Below, piece after piece: positions 35,958 to 47,387 of a stretch of DNA of 64,000 nt. The position numbers were made by a program, and so were the translations under genes. The DNA is from Pseudomonas profundi (GTDB lineage: Bacteria; Pseudomonadota; Gammaproteobacteria; Pseudomonadales; Pseudomonadaceae). The stretch lies in the NCBI RefSeq assembly GCF_008638305.1, contig NZ_VTPZ01000006.1, forward strand, positions 1 to 64,000, given 5' to 3'. The stretch's first letter is position 1. Every line of letters starts with the position of its first letter. The notes below the pieces were generated by a model. That model was given only the letters and a program-made list of their open reading frames with translations. It made no database searches and was not told where the DNA came from.

Positions 35958-36781
35958 GCCGCACGCAACAGACCCTCGACGACCTGCTGTACCTGATGCA
36001 GCGGCTGCGAGATCCCGCGCACGGCTGTCCGTGGGATCTCGAACAGTCATTCGAGACCATCGTGCCGCACACCCTTGAAGAGGCTTACGAGGTGGCCGAT
36101 GCGATTGCCCAGGGCGACTTTGATCAGCTGGCTGGAGAGCTGGGCGATCTGTTGTTTCAGGTGGTGTATTACGCCCAGCTGGGACGAGAGGCCGGACACT
36201 TCGACTGGAATGCCATCGTCGATGGCATTACCCGCAAGCTGATACGTCGACATCCCCATGTGTTTCCTGACGGCAACCTGCGCACACCACCCGGTACGCG
36301 CAGCCTGAATGCCGATCAGATCAAACACCGTTGGGAGGAAATCAAGGCTGAAGAGCGCGCCGCGAAGGCGAGCACGCCGCAGCAGCTCTCACTGCTCGAT
36401 GATGTTCCGCATGCGTTACCTGCCCTGAGCCGCGCACAGAAGCTGCAAAAGCGCGCCAGCCGGGCCGGTTTCGACTGGTCCGAGACAGCGCCCGTCATCG
36501 ACAAGGTGCAGGAAGAGCTCGACGAAATACGCCAGGCTGTTGCGGTGGGAGACCAGCAGGCTGTGGCAGAGGAAGTGGGCGACCTGTTGTTCTGTATGGT
36601 CAATCTGGCGCGCCATCTTCAGGTCGATGCCGAATCCGCGTTGCGTGCCGGGAATGCCAAGTTTGAGCGGCGATTCCGCTATATCGAAGCGCAGCTGGCT
36701 GCAACGGGCGCAACGGTTGAGCAAGCGACGCTTGGACAACTGGATGGCTTGTGGGACGAGGCCAAAGGTAACGGCCTGTAG
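35954..36781 (+). CDS. mazG: Nucleoside triphosphate pyrophosphohydrolase MazG
   Basis: A 275-residue all-alpha NTP pyrophosphatase with two MazG repeats; the first has LRDPAHGCPWDLEQ and EEAYEVADAI plus GELGDLLFQVVY, the second EELDEIRQAV and EEVGDLLFCMVN. These EExxE and ExxD helices bind magnesium. In E. coli MazG lowers ppGpp and follows relA-mazEF; here it follows relA directly and no toxin-antitoxin pair lies between them. Confidence 0.95.
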   Translation: MSRTQQTLDDLLYLMQRLRDPAHGCPWDLEQSFETIVPHTLEEAYEVADAIAQGDFDQLAGELGDLLFQVVYYAQLGREAGHFDWNAIVDGITRKLIRRHPHVFPDGNLRTPPGTRSLNADQIKHRWEEIKAEERAAKASTPQQLSLLDDVPHALPALSRAQKLQKRASRAGFDWSETAPVIDKVQEELDEIRQAVAVGDQQAVAEEVGDLLFCMVNLARHLQVDAESALRAGNAKFERRFRYIEAQLAATGATVEQATLGQLDGLWDEAKGNGL

Positions 36782-36822
36782 CGGAATCGGCGTTTCGTCA
36801 TACCGGCGAAACGCCGCTCTGT

Positions 36823-37167
36823 CTAATGTTCGGTTTCCTGCTGTTGGGCTGACAGTTCCGCCAGGTGTTTGCGGCTGAGCGTCAGAAATCTCGGTGTAGG
36901 GCCGGTATCGCCATACAATGGATCGCCCATCTCGTCTTCAGCGACCACTTCGTCTCCCGGCTCATAGGGTAACGAAGCCTCGAATTCCTCCAGTGCCGCC
37001 GACAGCAGATCAGTGATCAGCTCCTCGACGCAGCGTTTAGGATACATTTCCTGCAGCGCAGCCAGACGGGCTGCGTCTTCCAACGGCAATTTCACCTGGT
37101 AGGTGTTCTGCGTAACGCGGCCTTTGGCGGTGCGTTCCCATTCCTCGGTAAGTTCACGGATTTTCAT
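36823..37167 (-). CDS. Small acidic conserved hypothetical protein next to ppc
   Basis: A 114-residue acidic soluble protein. GGGGGAAG lies just before ATG 37167, so the longer frame to 37635 is rejected. Residues about 1-65 (MKIRELTEEW, LPLEDAARLAALQEMYP, EELITDLLSAALEE) look helical and ribbon-helix-helix-like, and the rest is acidic and probably flexible. A similar gene precedes ppc in P. aeruginosa (PA3688-like). Function unknown; DNA or protein binding is possible. Confidence 0.75.
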   Translation of the reverse strand: MKIRELTEEWERTAKGRVTQNTYQVKLPLEDAARLAALQEMYPKRCVEELITDLLSAALEEFEASLPYEPGDEVVAEDEMGDPLYGDTGPTPRFLTLSRKHLAELSAQQQETEH

Positions 37168-37299
37168 GCTTCCCCCTTTCGAATAAGTATCGCTTGTGGC
37201 GATATTTTCAGCGTAGCCTAGATTTGTGCGTTTGACTGACACTTGCCACCGTGGGTTCAGCCACCCATGCTGTGCTAGATGAACTGACAGGAGCTGAGC

Positions 37300-39939
37300 A
37301 TGACCGAGATTGATGCCCGTCTGCGCGAGGAAGTACATGAACTGGGCGAGTTGCTGGGACAGACCATCCAGACGCAGCTGGGCGTGGATTTTCTCGAGCG
37401 TATCGAGCGTATTCGACTCGGCGCCAAGCAGGGTCGTCAGACCAATCAGGCTGAGTACGACGCCCTGTTGAGCGCCATGCACGACCTCCCGGACGACCAG
37501 CTGCTGCCGGTGTGCCGTGCTTTCAACCAGTTCCTGAACCTGGCCAATATTGCCGAACAGTACCATCGCATTCGTCGCCGCCGCGATGATGAAAACCCCC
37601 TGTTTGAGGACCGCTGTCTCACTGATCTGCTTCAACGATTGCGCGACTCAGGCATGGATGGCGATAAACTGCGCGAGCATGTCGCGGCGCTGGATATCGA
37701 GCTGGTCCTGACCGCACACCCCACCGAAGTGGCGCGCCGGACACTGATTCAAAAGTACGATGCCATCGCCGCTGCGCTGGAACGCGGTGATCACGACGAC
37801 CTGTCGGCCAGCGAAACCGCGCAGGTTCGCAGCGATCTGGCGCGGTTGATCAGCGAGGCCTGGCATACCGACGAGATCCGCCGCAACCGGCCAACACCGG
37901 TGGACGAGGCCAAGTGGGGCTTTGCGGTTATCGAGAATTCTTTATGGCAGGCGCTACCGCAATTCCTTCGCCAGCTGGATCAAGAGCTGCACAGTGCCAC
38001 CGGGCACCGTCTGGACAGACGTGCGGCGCCGGTGCGCATCGCCTCATGGATGGGTGGCGACCGGGACGGTAACCCGAATGTCACCGCTGAGGTCACCACT
38101 GAAGTGTTGTTGTTAGGGCGCTGGATGGCTGCGGATCTGTATCTGCGCGACATCAGTGCCCTCAGCACTGAACTGTCGATGCAGGCGGCCAGTGAGCAGC
38201 TCATGCAACGCGCTGGTGGCGCGGACGAACCCTATCGCGCGGTGATGAAAAAGCTGCGAGAGCGTCTGCTGGCGACGCGTCGTTGGGCGCAGGCAGCATT
38301 AGCCGGCGAACAGCTTGATTCGGCCGAGGTGATGCACCACGTCGACGAGCTTCGCGAGCCGCTCGAGCTATGCTATCAGTCCTTGTTGGACCAGGGGATG
38401 GAGCTGATTGCCGATGGCCCCTTGCTCGATACGCTGCGTAGGGTCAACGCCTTTGGTCTGGCGCTGGTGCGGCTCGACATTCGTCAGGAAGCGGGTCGAC
38501 ATAGCGATGCGCTGACCGAATTGACCGAATATCTCGGGCTCGGCAGTTACCAGGAATGGGACGAAGAGCAGCGCTGCGAATTTCTGCTGACCGAGTTGCA
38601 TAACAGGCGGCCGTTGCTGCCACCGCAATGGAAGCCGTCGGATGAGGCGGCCGAGGTGCTGGCGACCTGTCGGGTGGTAGCAACGCAATCCGCCGACCTG
38701 TTCGCATCCTATGTGATTTCGATGGCGTCGTGCGCCTCGGATGTATTGGCCGTCAAGTTGTTGCTGAAAAGCGCCGGCGTCGCCTGGCCCATGCGTGTCG
38801 TGCCGTTATTCGAGACACTGGATGATCTGGACAATGCTGCGCCGGCGATCAGGCAGTTGCTGGAGCTCGACGGCTACCGCAGCCTGATCGGCGATGAGCA
38901 GGAGGTGATGATCGGCTATTCCGATTCGGCCAAGGATGCCGGCGCGCTCGCCGCGGGTTGGGCGCAGTATCGAGCCCAGGAAGCACTGGTTGAGGTTTGT
39001 CGCGAGCTGAACGTACGTTTGCGTTTGTTCCACGGTCGCGGTGGCACGGTCGGACGGGGCGGCGCGCCGGCTCACATGGCGATCCTCTCGCAGCCGCCCG
39101 GGTCAGTGAACGGTCAGCTGCGGGTGACCGAGCAGGGCGAGATGATTCGCTTCAAGTTCGGTCTGCCGGGCATTGCGCTGCAAAGCCTGAACCTGTATTC
39201 CAGCGCGGTGCTGGAAGCGACACTGCTGCCACCTCCGGCGCCGCAACCGCAGTGGCGCGAGAAAATGCAGGGCTTGGCCGACCGGTCAGTCGATATCTAC
39301 CGGGGCGTGGTGCGCGACGAGCCGCAATTCGTCGAGTATTTCCGCCAGGCCACCCCGGAGCAGGAGCTGGGGCGCTTGCCACTGGGTAGTCGGCCTGCCA
39401 AACGACGTAGTCAGGGTGGCATCGAAACGCTAAGGGCTATTCCGTGGATATTCGCCTGGTCGCAGACTCGCCTGATGCTGCCGGCGTGGCTCGGTGCAGG
39501 CCAGGCGCTGGCCGAATCGATCGAGCAGGGCGGGGAACCGCTTCTGCGCGACATGATGTCACAGTGGCCATTCTTCCGGGCGAGGATCGAGATGCTGGAG
39601 ATGGTTCTGTCCAAAGCGGACGGCAATATCGCCCGCTTTTATGAGCAACGCCTGGCGGAACCTGATTTATGGCGCCTGGGTGAAACCCTGCGTACTGCAT
39701 TGCAGCGGGCCACCGATACCGTGTTGCGATTGCGCGACGCTGACCAGCTTCTGGCGCATGATCCCGTCCTGGCTGAGTCGGTGGCGGTGCGTAACCCCTA
39801 CATCGATCCGCTGCATCTGTTACAGGCAGAACTGCTGGCGCGTACCCGCAATCAGGCGGGCGAACGTGACGAGGACCTCGAACGGGCTTTGCTGGTGACT
39901 GTTGCAGGGATCGCTGCGGGCTTGCGCAATACGGGATGA
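37300..39939 (+). CDS. ppc: Phosphoenolpyruvate carboxylase
   Basis: An 879-residue enzyme forming oxaloacetate from phosphoenolpyruvate and bicarbonate. Catalytic H140 sits in [12 protein letters not shown], with further signatures [10 protein letters not shown] and [12 protein letters not shown]. The C-terminus RNTG matches the usual QNTG/RNTG end, where Asn binds the allosteric inhibitor. AGGAG precedes ATG 37300. Length fits the bacterial family. Confidence 0.97.
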   Translation: MTEIDARLREEVHELGELLGQTIQTQLGVDFLERIERIRLGAKQGRQTNQAEYDALLSAMHDLPDDQLLPVCRAFNQFLNLANIAEQYHRIRRRRDDENPLFEDRCLTDLLQRLRDSGMDGDKLREHVAALDIELVLTAHPTEVARRTLIQKYDAIAAALERGDHDDLSASETAQVRSDLARLISEAWHTDEIRRNRPTPVDEAKWGFAVIENSLWQALPQFLRQLDQELHSATGHRLDRRAAPVRIASWMGGDRDGNPNVTAEVTTEVLLLGRWMAADLYLRDISALSTELSMQAASEQLMQRAGGADEPYRAVMKKLRERLLATRRWAQAALAGEQLDSAEVMHHVDELREPLELCYQSLLDQGMELIADGPLLDTLRRVNAFGLALVRLDIRQEAGRHSDALTELTEYLGLGSYQEWDEEQRCEFLLTELHNRRPLLPPQWKPSDEAAEVLATCRVVATQSADLFASYVISMASCASDVLAVKLLLKSAGVAWPMRVVPLFETLDDLDNAAPAIRQLLELDGYRSLIGDEQEVMIGYSDSAKDAGALAAGWAQYRAQEALVEVCRELNVRLRLFHGRGGTVGRGGAPAHMAILSQPPGSVNGQLRVTEQGEMIRFKFGLPGIALQSLNLYSSAVLEATLLPPPAPQPQWREKMQGLADRSVDIYRGVVRDEPQFVEYFRQATPEQELGRLPLGSRPAKRRSQGGIETLRAIPWIFAWSQTRLMLPAWLGAGQALAESIEQGGEPLLRDMMSQWPFFRARIEMLEMVLSKADGNIARFYEQRLAEPDLWRLGETLRTALQRATDTVLRLRDADQLLAHDPVLAESVAVRNPYIDPLHLLQAELLARTRNQAGERDEDLERALLVTVAGIAAGLRNTG

Positions 39940-40145
39940 GGCCGCTGCGGGTGTCGCTTCGGTCTGATAACCGGGACTATCGTCTGGCTTGTGTGTGCTG
40001 ATTTGTAAGTGTATGTTGAACGCCCTTTTCGCACTGCACCTGCCGTGCGCGAATCTTGCGCGCCAGCCCCCGGCTGGTGTCCGCCAGCCTTCGGTCATGC
40101 ACCCCAGGCGGCCCCCGGTTATCAGTTAGAACGAGGAGTTCAGCA

Positions 40146-40793
40146 ATGCGTGTAATCCTATTGGGCGCTCCAGGCGCGGGCAAGGGCACTCAGGCCCAGT
40201 TCATATGCAAGCGTTTCGGCATTCCCCAGATCTCCACAGGCGACATGTTGCGCGCAGCGGTCAAGGCTGGCAGTGAGATGGGCCTGTTGGTCAAGGAAGT
40301 TATGGATAGCGGCGGGCTGGTCTCGGATGACCTGATTATTGGACTTATCAAGGAGCGCATCACGCAGGACGACTGCACCAACGGTTTTCTGTTTGACGGC
40401 TTCCCTCGCACTATTCCTCAAGCCGAAGCGCTGGTCGACGCGGGCATCACCATCGACCACGTGCTCGAAATCGCTGTTGAAGACGAAGAAATCGTTCAGC
40501 GTCTCTCTGGCCGCCGGGTTCATGCCGGCTCTGGTCGTATCTATCACATCGATCACAATCCGCCGAAGGCTGTCGGGGTCGACGATCTGACCGGTGAAGT
40601 ACTGATTCAGCGCGATGATGACAAGGAAGAAACCATCCGCAAGCGTCTGGAAATCTATCACACCCAGACCCAGCCGCTGGTCGAGTTCTATCGTCAGTTG
40701 AGCGAAACGCAGGGCACGCCCAAGTGTTCGCGGGTCGAAGGTGTCGGTACTGTGGATGAGATAACATCCAAAGTTCTCGATGCTCTGACCTGA
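40146..40793 (+). CDS. adk: Adenylate kinase
   Basis: A 215-residue enzyme that interconverts ATP, ADP and AMP. P-loop GAPGAGKGT (7-15), the AMP-site FDGFPRT, and a long LID domain ([14 protein letters not shown]) are visible; LID zinc cysteines are absent, as in other Gram-negatives. GAGGAG precedes ATG 40146. A strong terminator follows the stop. Confidence 0.97.
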   Translation: MRVILLGAPGAGKGTQAQFICKRFGIPQISTGDMLRAAVKAGSEMGLLVKEVMDSGGLVSDDLIIGLIKERITQDDCTNGFLFDGFPRTIPQAEALVDAGITIDHVLEIAVEDEEIVQRLSGRRVHAGSGRIYHIDHNPPKAVGVDDLTGEVLIQRDDDKEETIRKRLEIYHTQTQPLVEFYRQLSETQGTPKCSRVEGVGTVDEITSKVLDALT

Positions 40794-40807
40794 GTAGTGC
40801 TGTGTAC

Positions 40808-40843
40808 AAAAGGCCCGTGTGACAGCAGTCGCACGGGCCTTTT
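40808..40843 (+). terminator. Intrinsic terminator after adk
   Basis: AAAAGGCCCGTG (40808-40819) and CACGGGCCTTTT (40832-40843) form a perfect 12-bp stem with a 12-nt loop and a T run at the 3' foot. The A run on the other side would let it act in both directions. Confidence 0.9.
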
Positions 40844-40889
40844 CGTTTGGGTACAATTTCGGCCCCTCCGACCGGACGACACATCACGC

Positions 40890-41567
40890 ATGGCCACTTT
40901 GCTAGCACTGGATACCGCCACCGAAGCCTGTTCCGCCGCGCTGCTGCACGACGGTAAGGTCTATGCCCGCCATGAGGTCATACCGCGGCAGCATGCCAAG
41001 CGATTGTTGCCAATGATCGACGAGCTGCTGCAGGAAAGCGGCGTGAGCTTGATGCAGCTCGATGCGCTGGTGTTTGGCCGGGGGCCCGGGGCCTTTACCG
41101 GCGTGCGTATTGCGACCGGCATGGTTCAGGGACTCGCCTTTGCGGCAGACAAACCGGTCATTGATATATCCAATCTGGCGGCGCTGGCTCAGCGTGCCTG
41201 GCGCGAACACGGCGCCGAGCAGGTCTGTGCGGCAATCGATGCACGCATGGATGAGGTGTACTGGGGGTGCTACCAGGTGAAGGATGACGTCATGCAGTTG
41301 GTCGGCACGGAGTTGGTCAGCGCGCCGGAAGCGGTGAGCCTGCCGGACGGCATGAGCAGCCAGGTTGGTGCCGGTACGGGCTGGCAGTACGCTGACCGAC
41401 TGGCGGTTAAAGTTGATCAGGCATGGCCTGAATTATTGCCTGATGCGCGTGACCTGCTCAGTCTGGCGCTGCCGCGTTGGCAATCGCGTGATTTGCTGGA
41501 TGCGGCAGATGCACAGCCCGTTTATCTGCGTGACCAGGTCGCGACGCCGAAGCAGCCGCCCAGGTAA
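40890..41567 (+). CDS. tsaB: tRNA N6-threonylcarbamoyladenosine protein TsaB
   Basis: A 225-residue ASKHA-fold protein that with TsaD and TsaE makes t6A37 in tRNA. The start LLALDTATEACSAAL and the segment FGRGPGAFTGVRIATGMVQGLA are typical. ATG 40890 is the conserved start; the frame extends upstream through the terminator and is not used. adk-tsaB adjacency is as in other pseudomonads. Confidence 0.95.
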   Translation: MATLLALDTATEACSAALLHDGKVYARHEVIPRQHAKRLLPMIDELLQESGVSLMQLDALVFGRGPGAFTGVRIATGMVQGLAFAADKPVIDISNLAALAQRAWREHGAEQVCAAIDARMDEVYWGCYQVKDDVMQLVGTELVSAPEAVSLPDGMSSQVGAGTGWQYADRLAVKVDQAWPELLPDARDLLSLALPRWQSRDLLDAADAQPVYLRDQVATPKQPPR

Positions 41568-41713
41568 AACAGTCCAGCAAGGGGGGTCCGTATCTGTGGC
41601 AGAATGCACGCCACGAGGATATTTGCTGTTGATCCGCTGTCACAGGTTGGCAACCCTCTCTGAGTCCAGGCTCATACAGAGGTCGCCCGCATTTTCATTC
41701 ACCCGGAGTCCTT

Positions 41714-42028
41714 ATGCGTCTGGATGGTTACAACCCGTTCAATACGTTACCAAGCCGCGGGATACGGCCGGTCTCACCGGCTCCGGGGAGCGAAGTGGCG
41801 CGCGTGGATCAATCCGGCTCGTCAGCCAGGATTGAGATTTCGCGCAATGCGGATGCCCGCCATGTCAGTGCTTCTACCGCAGTTGCCGAATATATTCCGG
41901 CTCGCCGGGACAGTGCCGAGCCTGTCCACAGCCGTGCCAGTCAGGCATTGGCCAGCTACCACACGACGGCCAGCATGACGACGCACGACGAGGTCGAAGG
42001 CGTGTTCGGCATTGATCTGTACGCTTGA
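41714..42028 (+). CDS. Small Ser/Ala-rich hypothetical protein
   Basis: A 104-residue protein, Ser/Ala/Arg rich and low in hydrophobic residues, with no signal peptide, membrane segment or known motif; probably largely unstructured apart from the end ([15 protein letters not shown]). GGAG precedes ATG 41714 at good distance. The stop codon shares one base with the rsmJ start (TGATG), so the two are translationally coupled. I do not recognise its family. Confidence 0.65.
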   Translation: MRLDGYNPFNTLPSRGIRPVSPAPGSEVARVDQSGSSARIEISRNADARHVSASTAVAEYIPARRDSAEPVHSRASQALASYHTTASMTTHDEVEGVFGIDLYA

Positions 42029-42852
42029 TGGACTCCTACGTTTACCCGCCCATGTCTGCTGCGCCCGCCGTTGCCACCGCCTCTCTGGGCGTCACCTGGC
42101 TGGCGCCTGAATACGAGGCGCGCGCCGCTGAGCTTGCGATACGTCTCGGTTATGCCTGTATTGGAAGCGACGATCCGCTTCCCGAAATGATGCTGCAGGT
42201 GGGCGCCGATGGACTGAGCCTGCGATTGAGTGGTCCGGACGCACCGGGCCCGGTGCGCGTCGATTTTGTGGAAGGTGCGCTGGCGCACCGTCGGCTATTC
42301 GGTGGCGGCGCCGGGCAAATGGTGGCACGTGCGGTCGGTGTCAGGGGCTCGATTCGTCCCAATTTACTTGACGCAACAGCGGGCCTCGGACGCGATGCCT
42401 TCGTGCTGGCCGCGCTCGGTTGTGACGTCATCATGCTGGAACGTCAGCCGGTCATCGCGGCGCTGCTGGCCGATGGTCTGGAACGCGCCCGGCAGAGCGG
42501 CGGCAAGGTCGCCGACATTGCTGGGCGCATGCGCCTGATTCAGGCCGATGCCATCCAGACCATGCGGGATTGGGAAGGGCCTGTCCCCCAGGTTATTCAC
42601 CTGGATCCGATGTTTCCACATCGCGACAAGTCGGCGCTGGTAAAGAAGGAGATGCGTCTGTTCCGGCCGCTGGCGGGCGATGATACGGACGCGCCGGCGC
42701 TACTCGAAGCGGCGCTGCAGCTGGCCAGCCACCGTGTGGCGGTGAAGCGCGCGCGCAAGGCGCCGGCCATTGAAGGCCAGGCACCGAGTGCGCAGCTTAC
42801 CGGGCAATCCAGCCGCTACGATATTTACGGCAAGCGGAAGCTGGAAGGCTGA
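42028..42852 (+). CDS. rsmJ: 16S rRNA (guanine-1516-N2)-methyltransferase RsmJ
   Basis: A 274-residue SAM-dependent methyltransferase (YhiQ). SAM motif [15 protein letters not shown] and the catalytic-region [20 protein letters not shown] are characteristic. ATG 42028 overlaps the preceding stop; the in-frame TTG 42025 is an alternative. It converges on plsB with only 17 bp between stops. Confidence 0.93.
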   Translation: MDSYVYPPMSAAPAVATASLGVTWLAPEYEARAAELAIRLGYACIGSDDPLPEMMLQVGADGLSLRLSGPDAPGPVRVDFVEGALAHRRLFGGGAGQMVARAVGVRGSIRPNLLDATAGLGRDAFVLAALGCDVIMLERQPVIAALLADGLERARQSGGKVADIAGRMRLIQADAIQTMRDWEGPVPQVIHLDPMFPHRDKSALVKKEMRLFRPLAGDDTDAPALLEAALQLASHRVAVKRARKAPAIEGQAPSAQLTGQSSRYDIYGKRKLEG

Positions 42853-42869
42853 GAGCTGGCGCGGTGGCG

Positions 42870-45353
42870 TTACGTCTGCTCCCCTACCTCTGCCTGCGTC
42901 CGCGCTACCTGCTTGATCGATAATCTGATCTCCGCGCTCAATACACGTTTAGCCGCATTCTCGGCGATATCTTCCAGCTCCGGTTGATAGTGCAGTTGCC
43001 CCTGCGAATCTGCTTGCAGCACCTCCATCTCGATCAGCCGCTGAATAAACTGACGGAACAGCGTCTTGTCGAAGGACTCAGGCGCATTCAACCCGTGCAG
43101 TATCGAGAGTCGCTGGGCCATGACCGTACAGAGCGCTTCGAGTGATTCTGCACTCAGGCTGCCGTTCGGGTTGTTCAGCAGCAGGGCTGCGGCCATGTAG
43201 AACCGCTCAAGCATCTGCAGAATGCTGCGTGCCAGCAGGCTGAGCAGGACGAACTCGGCAGAACTGGGGTCCGGCCGGTGAATTTGCTGGTTCTCCTCAT
43301 GCAGCAGGTTCTGGTCGATCAGGCCGTCAATCCAGTCGTTGATGACGTCCGGTAATTGTTCTTCGCGCCAGTGCATGAACAGTTCGCCCTGCAGGTAGGG
43401 ATATAGCGCCATGACCAGGCGCCGGATCTGTTCACGGGTCATGCGTGAGTTGTTGAGGAACAGGCAGGCAATCAGCGCAGGCAGTGCCACCAGGTGCAGC
43501 ACATTGTTGCGGTAATAGGTCATCAAGACTGCCTGGGGTTCATCCAGGTAGAGGATCTCGCCCAGCGCATCGGATTGGCGGCCGATCAGCTCCATCGCCT
43601 CGACGTAGCGGATGATCTCCTGCCCGCCCATTTCAGGGAGGGTAATGCTGCGGCTATAGGGCACCCGACGCAGCAGCGTCAGGTAGGCGCCCAGCAGGCG
43701 CACCAACCCCCGTTCATCCAGTGCCAGCCGGGGTGTGGACAGCATGATCAGGGATACCAGGTTGACCGGGTTAACGTCAGCGGCGGCGTTAATCGAAGCC
43801 GCCAGAGTGTGCGCGAGCCGGTTGGTGGTGTCTGGCAGCCAGGCGGGCTTGAAGTCGCTGCCATGGTCCATCTTGCGCCAGTCCGGTTGTTGCTCATCGA
43901 GGAAAGCAGAGAGCGATACCGGCTCGCCAAAGTTCACCGCGACCTGACCGAAGCGCTGCTTCAGTGCGGAAAGCACGCGGAAGATATCGAAAAAGGATTC
44001 CTTCTTCTTCTCCTGTCCACGCAGCTCGCCCAGATAGGTGCGACCTTCGAGCACCCGTTCATAACCGATATACACCGGCACAAAGACAATCGGCCGGCGT
44101 GATGAACGCAGGAAACTACGCAGAGTAATGGCGAGCATCCCGGTCTTGGGATTCAGGGTGCGACCGGTACGGGACCGACCGCCCTCGATGAAATATTCCA
44201 CCGGGAAGCCGCGGCTGAACAGCATGTGCAGGTATTCATTGAACACGGCAGTGTACAACGCGTTGCCACGAAAGGTGCGGCGCATGAAAAACGCGCCACC
44301 ACGACGGAGGATGCCGCCAATGACTGGCATGTTGAGGTTGATGCCGGCAGCAATATGCGGCGGGGTCAGGCTGTGTTGCAGCAAGGTGTAAGACAGCAAA
44401 AGGTAATCGATATGACTACGGTGGCAGGGGACATAGACGATCTCATTGCCCCGCGCGATCTCCTGAACCCGCTCGATATGGTTTACCCGGACGCCTTCGT
44501 ATAGCTTGTTCCAGAACCAGGACAGCACCACTTCCATGAAGCGGATGATGGTGTAGGTAAAATCCGAGGCAATTTCATTGGCGTAACGGGTCGCTTCATG
44601 CTTTGCCTTGGCCTGGTGTTCTCCGCTTTCAAGCGCTTCGCGTTCAATGGCCTGGCGCACCGTCGGCGCATGCAACAGGCCCTTCAATAACGAACGGCGG
44701 TGGGAGAGGTCGGGACCGACCACGGCGCCGCGCTGCTGGCGGAAATGTACGCGCAGCAAACGGTTGATACGCCGCAAACTGCGCTCATTGCCAATCTGCT
44801 GATCACTCAGCTCACGTAACGAAATTGCCGCACCGAAGCGGACCCTGATCTTGCGACCGTGCAGCACAATGGCGAGCAATTTGCGCAAACGTCCGCTAAC
44901 TGTCCAGTTATAGGCAAACAGCAGCTTGATCGGCGAGGACTCGACGTCAGGGGATTGGCCCCAGAAGACGCTGACCGGCACCAGCTGGACGTCCAGCTGG
45001 GGGTTGTTATCCACCGTGGCCAGTACCCGTTGCAAGCGGGGTGACTGGCGGCGCGGATCGGGGCGGGCTGTCCAGGCATGTTCATGGCTGAGGAACACGT
45101 GCGCCTCTTCCTCATCCAGCGTCTCGATGCTGCGAACCGGACGCGGCAGGCCGGCGCGGTCGCACTCATGATCCAGCACCAGCAAGTCAGAGAGAGAGCG
45201 GTAGGGCAGCGCATAGACGATGGGCAGCTGCGGGTCGAGTTGGTCGTTGAATGCTGCATCACCGATGCTTGTCGAGCGAGACCATAGATACAGCAGCCGG
45301 CGCAGCAAACCAAAACGCAGGCGGCCGAAGAAATAGGAATAAACAGCTGACAT
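42870..45353 (-). CDS. plsB: Glycerol-3-phosphate acyltransferase PlsB
   Basis: An 827-residue inner-membrane enzyme that makes lysophosphatidate from glycerol-3-phosphate and acyl-ACP or acyl-CoA, the first step of phospholipid synthesis. The acyltransferase box HRSHID (H-x4-D) in [20 protein letters not shown], and [11 protein letters not shown] are all present. I start at ATG 45353 with AGGAAG just upstream; the frame reaches 45395 but those residues are not family-like. Confidence 0.95.
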   Translation of the reverse strand: MSAVYSYFFGRLRFGLLRRLLYLWSRSTSIGDAAFNDQLDPQLPIVYALPYRSLSDLLVLDHECDRAGLPRPVRSIETLDEEEAHVFLSHEHAWTARPDPRRQSPRLQRVLATVDNNPQLDVQLVPVSVFWGQSPDVESSPIKLLFAYNWTVSGRLRKLLAIVLHGRKIRVRFGAAISLRELSDQQIGNERSLRRINRLLRVHFRQQRGAVVGPDLSHRRSLLKGLLHAPTVRQAIEREALESGEHQAKAKHEATRYANEIASDFTYTIIRFMEVVLSWFWNKLYEGVRVNHIERVQEIARGNEIVYVPCHRSHIDYLLLSYTLLQHSLTPPHIAAGINLNMPVIGGILRRGGAFFMRRTFRGNALYTAVFNEYLHMLFSRGFPVEYFIEGGRSRTGRTLNPKTGMLAITLRSFLRSSRRPIVFVPVYIGYERVLEGRTYLGELRGQEKKKESFFDIFRVLSALKQRFGQVAVNFGEPVSLSAFLDEQQPDWRKMDHGSDFKPAWLPDTTNRLAHTLAASINAAADVNPVNLVSLIMLSTPRLALDERGLVRLLGAYLTLLRRVPYSRSITLPEMGGQEIIRYVEAMELIGRQSDALGEILYLDEPQAVLMTYYRNNVLHLVALPALIACLFLNNSRMTREQIRRLVMALYPYLQGELFMHWREEQLPDVINDWIDGLIDQNLLHEENQQIHRPDPSSAEFVLLSLLARSILQMLERFYMAAALLLNNPNGSLSAESLEALCTVMAQRLSILHGLNAPESFDKTLFRQFIQRLIEMEVLQADSQGQLHYQPELEDIAENAAKRVLSAEIRLSIKQVARTQAEVGEQT

Positions 45354-45709
45354 AATGCTTCCTGCAAAGTCTGGGACAGTTTCCATCAGCCGCATGCGGC
45401 GGCCCGGCTGGAAACAGGCGAAACCGAATTCTAGCCGGTTTGCTCCAGTGTGACAGCGTGCATTGCAGGGCCGTTACGCAAACCTTGAAATCGATGCCTG
45501 ATGCCCGCATATTTCACGTCGTGCTCGGCTACGTTCATGCCGGGCCGCAGAGTCTGCAGGATGCGGCTCAGCGTGTATTCCCTGTTTTATCACGTTCGCG
45601 TCCCCGTTTTCGTCTATCACCCTGCGGTTCGGCAATCCATGTATCCTTGCGCTTTGCGATAGCCGCGTGCCTGCGGCATGCCAATCTCGGGGGAGATGGA
45701 AAAGAGGCC
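45354..45709. other. Divergent spacer between plsB and the ABC genes, 356 bp
   Basis: Should hold the promoters of plsB and of the ABC operon. No clear promoter or RNA structure is visible. The ABC frame is open back to 45440 but has no homologous residues before 45710. Confidence 0.4.
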
Positions 45710-46639
45710 ATGATAAAGATAAACAGCCTGACCAAACGATTTGGCGACCATGTCGCCGTGGACAATTTGTCCTTCGACGTACAACCGGGGGAAGTACTGG
45801 GGTTTCTCGGGCCTAACGGCGCTGGCAAGTCCACCACCATGAAAATGCTCACCGGGTTCCTCACGCCTGATGGCGGTTCAGCCTCGGTCTGCGGATACGA
45901 TATCCAGACGCAGATCCTGCAGGCGCAGCAACAGATGGGTTATCTGCCGGAGGGTGCGCCTTGTTATGGCGACATGCGGGTAAAGCGATTCCTCGAGTTT
46001 ATCGCCGAAGTGCGCGGCTTCTCGGGCGCCGAGAAGCACAAGCGCGTTGCGCTCGCGGCCGAGCAGCTGGAACTCAATGGCGTGCTCGGTCAGAGCATCG
46101 AGACGCTGTCCAAGGGCTTCAAGCGCCGCGTAGGCCTGGCCCAGGCCATCCTGCACGATCCGCAGGTGCTTATTCTCGACGAGCCTACCGACGGGCTTGA
46201 CCCGAACCAGAAGCACCAGGTGCGCAACCTGATCCAGCAACTGGCCAGCGGCAGCAACAAGATCGTGGTGATTTCCACGCATATTCTCGAAGAAGTCAGC
46301 GCTGTGTGTACCCGCGCTGTGGTCATCGGTCGTGGCCGCCTGTTGGCGGACGGTACGCCGGACGAGCTCGAAGCCCGCTCCCGCTATCACCAGGCGGTGA
46401 CTGTCGATCTCGAACATGCCGTCGATAGCGCTCCATTATTGGCGCTGCCCGGTGTGCTCGATGTTGAACGTCAGCGCGATGGTCAATTGCTCACCGTCGT
46501 CGCCAAACCCGGCGAAGTGGTTTTTCCGGCGGTGGGCCAGTACGCCCGCGAGCAAAATTGGCCGGTCAAGGAATTGTCCGTCGAGCGGGGACGCCTGGAT
46601 GAAGTCTTCCGTCGCCTGACCGCAGGGGAGGCAGCATGA
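45710..46639 (+). CDS. ABC transporter ATP-binding protein (GldA-type)
   Basis: A 309-residue ATPase. Walker A GPNGAGKST (34-42), signature LSKGFKRR (the SKG variant of this subfamily), Walker B LILDEPTDGLDP and a C-terminal extension are visible. Together with the next three genes it forms a GldA-GldF-GldG-like set of unknown substrate that is widespread in non-gliding bacteria. Its stop overlaps the permease ATG by 4 bp. Confidence 0.88.
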   Translation: MIKINSLTKRFGDHVAVDNLSFDVQPGEVLGFLGPNGAGKSTTMKMLTGFLTPDGGSASVCGYDIQTQILQAQQQMGYLPEGAPCYGDMRVKRFLEFIAEVRGFSGAEKHKRVALAAEQLELNGVLGQSIETLSKGFKRRVGLAQAILHDPQVLILDEPTDGLDPNQKHQVRNLIQQLASGSNKIVVISTHILEEVSAVCTRAVVIGRGRLLADGTPDELEARSRYHQAVTVDLEHAVDSAPLLALPGVLDVERQRDGQLLTVVAKPGEVVFPAVGQYAREQNWPVKELSVERGRLDEVFRRLTAGEAA

Positions 46640-47370
46640 AAAATCTGGGTGTGATATTCAAGCGCGAACTGGGCAGCTACTTCGCTACGCCCCTGGCGTT
46701 CATTTTCATCGTTATCTTTCTCGTCCTGGCGGCGGTTTTCACCTTCTACCTTGGCAGCTTCTATGAAAGCGGCCAGGCCGACCTGAACGCCTTTTTCAAC
46801 TTCCACCCCTGGTTGTACCTGTTCCTGGTACCGGCGGTGGCAATGCGGTTGTGGGCTGAGGAGCGCAAGTCCGGAACCATCGAGCTGCTGATGACGCTGC
46901 CGGTATCGCGTACCGACATGGTGCTGGGCAAGTTTCTGGCGGCCTGGGTGTTTGTCGGCATCGCCTTGCTGCTGACCTTTCCCATAGTGATCACCGTGAA
47001 TTACCTGGGCAATCCGGATAACGGCGCAATCATCACCGGATATATCGGAAGCTGGCTGCTGGCTGGCGGATATCTGGCGATTGGTTCATGCATGTCGGCG
47101 CTGACCAAGAACCAGGTCATCGCGTTTATCGTCAGCGTGGTCGCCTGTTTCATATTTATCGTCAGCGGTCTGCCGCTGGTACTGGATCTGTTCAGCGGTT
47201 GGGCTCCCCAATGGCTGGTCGATGCCATCGCCTCGCTCAGTTTCCTGATTCGCTTCGACGCCATCAGCAAGGGCGTCCTGGATCTGCGAGATCTGTTGTA
47301 TTTCATATCGCTCATGGCCGCCTGGTTATGTGCCACAGCGATTGTCATCGACCTTAAAAAGGCCGATTGA
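46636..47370 (+). CDS. ABC transporter permease (GldF-like, ABC-2 type)
   Basis: A 244-residue integral membrane protein with about six hydrophobic helices beginning at residues 17-40. The cytoplasmic loop AEERKSGTIELLMTLPVSRTDMVLGKF is the usual ABC-2 coupling region. Translationally coupled to the ATPase gene. The substrate is unknown. Confidence 0.87.
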   Translation: MKNLGVIFKRELGSYFATPLAFIFIVIFLVLAAVFTFYLGSFYESGQADLNAFFNFHPWLYLFLVPAVAMRLWAEERKSGTIELLMTLPVSRTDMVLGKFLAAWVFVGIALLLTFPIVITVNYLGNPDNGAIITGYIGSWLLAGGYLAIGSCMSALTKNQVIAFIVSVVACFIFIVSGLPLVLDLFSGWAPQWLVDAIASLSFLIRFDAISKGVLDLRDLLYFISLMAAWLCATAIVIDLKKAD

Positions 47371-47387
47371 GGCGAGGAGACCGAACA

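Noticed and set aside
33960..36050. 696-codon open frame on the minus strand
   Set aside because: Antisense to relA and the start of mazG; shadow frame.
43494..44102. Plus-strand frame of 202 codons within plsB
   Set aside because: Antisense shadow of a certain gene.
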